DNA from: Myxococcota bacterium
Lineage (GTDB): Bacteria > Myxococcota_A > UBA9160 > UBA4427
Length of the DNA: 54,927 nt
NCBI GenBank assembly: GCA_030748735.1
Contig: JASMLK010000119.1
Coordinates: 1-54,927 of the forward strand
Direction of reading: 5' to 3'
The position numbers and the translations under genes were made by a program. Under the pieces are notes generated by a model. The model had not been told where the DNA came from, did no database searches, and saw only the letters and a program-made list of their open reading frames with translations. Positions 52,425-54,927 of the stretch are shown in pieces; position 1 is the stretch's first letter, and every line of letters begins with the position of its first letter.

Positions 52425-53254
52425 TCAGTCGGATCGGGGCCCTTCGAAGGCCCCAATCGTGGGGGAAATGGGTGCGTCGGGAAGGGCGGCCTCGCGGTCA
52501 ACGAGCTCGAGCCGCGGCATTCGCTCGAGCAGGACGCCGATGCTCACGCAGAGATTGCGGCGCGCGAGGTGCGTGCCGGGGCAGGACTTGACGCCGCGTC
52601 GGGAGGTCAGCGCGTAGCTCGTGTCGCGTCCGATTTCGAAGCGATCGGGGACGTCGAAGCAGGCGGGGTCGCGGTTCGTCCCGGCGATGGCGAAGAGCAC
52701 CCAGGAGTCGGCGGGAATCTCGACCCCGTGAAATTCGATGTCGTGGCTCGCGGACATGTGGGGCAGGACGGCGATCGGGGTTTCGAAGCGGAAGCAACCT
52801 CGTCGACTGTTGGTTCGATCCGGCTGGGCTCGTCGCACAGGGCCTGCCGGACGTCCGGGGCCTGCAGCAGGATCGAAAGCGCATTGCCGAGGGAGCCGTG
52901 GGTCGGTTTCGCCGCCGGTCGGGAAGAGCAGGCGCACGTGGCTGAAGATCTCTTCGTCGGTCAGCGCGCGGCCTTCGACACGCGCGGCGAGCAGCGCCGA
53001 AATGACATCGTCGCGGGGTGCCTTGCACCGCTCATGCACGATCGACGCGAGAAAGCCGGTGAGTTCTTCAGATGCTCGGGCCGCCGCTTTCGGGTCGTCA
53101 CGAAAGGACAGCCGCGCGAGCGAAAGGCCGGCGTGGCGAGCTTGCGGTAGATGCGGTGCCGTTCCGGTTCGGGCATCGAGATGAAGTTCTCGCCGATCGC
53201 CCCTTCGAACGAAACGTGATACATGCGGTGGGGCGGAAGGCGTTCCGTGTCCAT
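52425..53254 (-). pseudogene. Cytochrome P450 pseudogene
   Basis: P450 pieces are spread over frames. YHVSFEGAIGENFISMPEPE with RHRIYRKLATPAFRSR (about 53120-53220) is the C-helix region. Then about 80 residues are missing before EELTGFLASIVHERCKAPRD and LTDEEIFSHVRLLFPTGGET (I-helix). GSLGNALSILLQAPDVRQAL is in another frame (about 52810-52900). It returns to the first frame at FETPIAVLPHMSASHDIEFH and ends with the haem region RGVKSCPGTHLARRN. The N-terminal half of the protein is absent. The stop-proximal part is well preserved. Confidence 0.8.
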
Positions 53255-53467
53255 GAAGGCGTCGCAGCCAGGTCACGCACCTTCGTCGATCACGTGCTCT
53301 GTCATCCGCGGTACATGTCGATCTGCGATCACGTGCTGTTGCCGAACTGCGCCGACTACCCACTCGGCTTCGGCATCCACGACGACCTCGGCATCGGCGG
53401 TGGTTACCTCGGCGTCGTCGAACGCGGCGAGCCGTGGAAGCGCATCGTGAACGAGGCGGGCGAGTAG
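53255..53467 (+). other. Protein-like fragment of uncertain family
   Basis: The frame ending at TAG 53467 reads FVDHVLCHPRYMSICDHVLL then PNCADYPLGFGIHDDLGIGG. The CDHVLLPNCADYxL part recalls phytanoyl-CoA dioxygenase-like proteins. No start codon or complete domain is present. It abuts the truncated end of the P450 relic, so this looks like a junction of two decayed genes. Confidence 0.35.
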
Positions 53468-53627
53468 CCGCGCTACATCGCGCCGGTGTCGTTCGTCGTC
53501 GTTGCGACTCCATCGTGGACCGATCGTTGCGTTCGCAGCGCGTTCACTGATGAAGGGTGCATCTGCTTCGCCACGCGCGTGAAACGCGTTAGGCTCGCCA
53601 CCCCTCGACACCTGAAGGGATCTTCCC

Positions 53628-54927
53628 GTGCCCGAATACCGCGCTCCGCTGCGCGAGATGAACTACCTGCTTCACGACGTCTTCGACGTCGATGGGCACT
53701 ACGCGTCGCTCGAAGGCTGCGAGTCCATGAACCTCGAGTTGCTCGACACGATCCTCCGTGCTGCGGCCGAATTCGCAGAGCAGGAAGTCGGGCCGCTGTT
53801 CCGCGTCGGAGACGAGCAGGGCTGCCGTTTCGAAAACGGCGCCGTGAAGACGCCCGATGGCTATGCCGAAGCCTTTCGCGCCTACGCCGAAGGCGGCTGG
53901 CAATCGCTCACTGCACCGCAGGACGTGGGTGGGCAGGGGCTCCCGCCTTCGCTCGGCTTCATGGTGACGGAACTCGTCGGTTCGGCTTGCTGGTCGTGGA
54001 GCATGTATCCCGGCCTCGCGTTGGCCCCGGTGACGTGCCTGCTCGCCGCCGGCACGGACGAACAGAAGCAGACCTACCTCCCGAAGCTATTGGCGGGCGA
54101 GTGGGCGGGCACGATGTGTCTGACGGAAGCCCATTGTGGTTCGGACGTAGGGCTCCTGCGCACGAAGGCGGTACCCGAAGGCGACGGCAGCTACCGCATC
54201 AGCGGCACCAAGATCTTCGTGTCGGGCGGTGAGCAGGACATCACCGACAACATCATCCACAGCATTCTCGCTCGGGTCGAAGGCGCGCCGGCCGGCACCA
54301 AGGGGGTGTCGCTCTTCATCGTCCCGAAGATCCTGGTGGGCGATGACGGCAGCCTCGGCGAAGCCAACGGCGTCACGTGCAGTTCGATCGAGCACAAGAT
54401 GGGAATCAAGGGCTCGGCCACCTGCGTGATGAACTTCGACGCGTCGAAGGGCTTCATCATCGGCGAAGAAGGGTGTGCCCTCGAGGTGATGTTCGAGTTG
54501 ATGAACACCGCCCGCCTCGGCACAGCACTGCAGGGGCTTGCGATGGGGCAGGTCGCTCACCAATGGGCGCTCGCCTACGCGCGCGAACGCGAACAGATGC
54601 GATCGCTCTCGGGCCCGAAGAATCCCGAAGGCGAAGCCGACCCCATCATCGTGCATCCCGATGTGCGACGGATGCTCCTCACCCAGAAGGCGCTGGTCGA
54701 AGGTTCCCGGGCATTGATCATGTGGCTGGGGCAACTCGTCGACCGGGTGGACTATGGGGACGAAACGCGTCGCAAGGAAGCGGGTGACCTGCTCGAGTTG
54801 CTGACGCCCGTCGCCAAGGCGTTCTGCACCGAGGTCAGCCAGGAGATCGCGGGGCTCGGGCTTCAGGTCTTCGGGGGGCACGGCTACATCGCGGACAACG
54901 GCATCGAACAGGTGGTCCGCGACGGGC
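53628..54927 (+). CDS. Acyl-CoA dehydrogenase (partial)
   Basis: 433 residues before the right edge cuts the gene. It is an FAD-dependent enzyme for the first step of beta-oxidation. MPEYRAPLREMNYLLHDVFD is the N-terminal signature of the long FadE25-like branch with a C-terminal Z domain. GTMCLTEAHCGSDVGLLRTK is the FAD/substrate loop; HKMGIKGSATCVMNFD and the FGGHGYIADNGIEQ ending are family motifs. The GTG start has AAGGGA upstream; TTAGGCT at about 53589 is a -10 candidate. Confidence 0.94.
   Translation, partial: MPEYRAPLREMNYLLHDVFDVDGHYASLEGCESMNLELLDTILRAAAEFAEQEVGPLFRVGDEQGCRFENGAVKTPDGYAEAFRAYAEGGWQSLTAPQDVGGQGLPPSLGFMVTELVGSACWSWSMYPGLALAPVTCLLAAGTDEQKQTYLPKLLAGEWAGTMCLTEAHCGSDVGLLRTKAVPEGDGSYRISGTKIFVSGGEQDITDNIIHSILARVEGAPAGTKGVSLFIVPKILVGDDGSLGEANGVTCSSIEHKMGIKGSATCVMNFDASKGFIIGEEGCALEVMFELMNTARLGTALQGLAMGQVAHQWALAYAREREQMRSLSGPKNPEGEADPIIVHPDVRRMLLTQKALVEGSRALIMWLGQLVDRVDYGDETRRKEAGDLLELLTPVAKAFCTEVSQEIAGLGLQVFGGHGYIADNGIEQVVRDG

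Overview
This is a GC-rich, densely coded chromosomal window from a Gram-negative bacterium. Signal peptides, lipoproteins, a GspD-type secretin, a DsbD-type reductase and periplasmic PQQ enzymes all point to an outer membrane. The mix of acyl-CoA/thiolase genes, a wax-ester-synthase-type acyltransferase, GTG/TTG starts and histone-H1-like Lys/Ala proteins suggests a Myxococcota or other deltaproteobacterium-like lineage. That placement is inference; no taxonomic marker (rRNA, ribosomal protein) lies in the window.

Layout. 1-5.7 kb (minus): a nucleotide-transporter-like MFS protein with HEAT repeats (runs off the left edge), a DsbD/ScsB-like thiol reductase, a small Cys-rich protein and a double-ACT regulator. 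5.8-11.1 kb: a TTG-started small protein, then a minus-strand metal cluster (csoR, an SO_0444/ArsP-type permease with an HMA tail, a PQQ quinohemoprotein dehydrogenase, a polytopic membrane protein) headed by two tandem CsoR-type operators. 11.1-16.6 kb: NUDIX CoA pyrophosphatase, alpha/beta hydrolase, SDR, BASS transporter, HAD phosphatase and Tag glycosylase. 16.6-19.9 kb: an internally deleted glutathione-S-transferase relic, then 3-hydroxyacyl-CoA dehydrogenase and thiolase with a strong terminator. 20-23.4 kb: methyltransferase, ACAD10-like phosphotransferase, a D-threonine-aldolase-like PLP enzyme and nitroreductase. 23.4-28.8 kb (minus): lytic transglycosylase (frame-disrupted N-terminus), AGCS symporter, an orphan secretin and its membrane partner. 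29-34.7 kb: spermidine-synthase/MFS fusion, MATE pump, and a membrane coiled-coil protein ending in a RelE/HigB-like domain. 34.7-38 kb: TetR, WS/DGAT and enoyl-CoA hydratase. 38-41.7 kb is a degenerate stretch: an mscS fragment, inverted repeats, Hsp20, an FMN-barrel lipoprotein, a palindromic repeat also present at 28.97 kb, a PEP-CTERM gene relic and an initiator tRNA with a near-consensus promoter. 41.8-48.2 kb: envelope proteins, a REC-PilZ regulator and the queuosine genes tgt and queA coupled to a GHL10-type lipoprotein. 48.2-52.2 kb: Slt70-like transglycosylase, a small membrane protein and a Lys/Ala-rich FYDLN zinc-ribbon protein. 52.4-53.5 kb: a cytochrome P450 pseudogene and a further fragment. 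53.6 kb to the right edge: an acyl-CoA dehydrogenase.

How it fits together: lipid catabolism and lipid storage recur (acyl-CoA dehydrogenase, hydratase, hydroxyacyl dehydrogenase, thiolase, WS/DGAT, TetR, P450 relic), alongside copper/thiol handling and envelope maintenance. No phage, complete insertion sequence, CRISPR array or defence island is visible. The most unusual material is the set of gene relics, the RelE-like membrane fusion, the H1-FYDLN protein, the orphan secretin pair and several well-formed palindromes.
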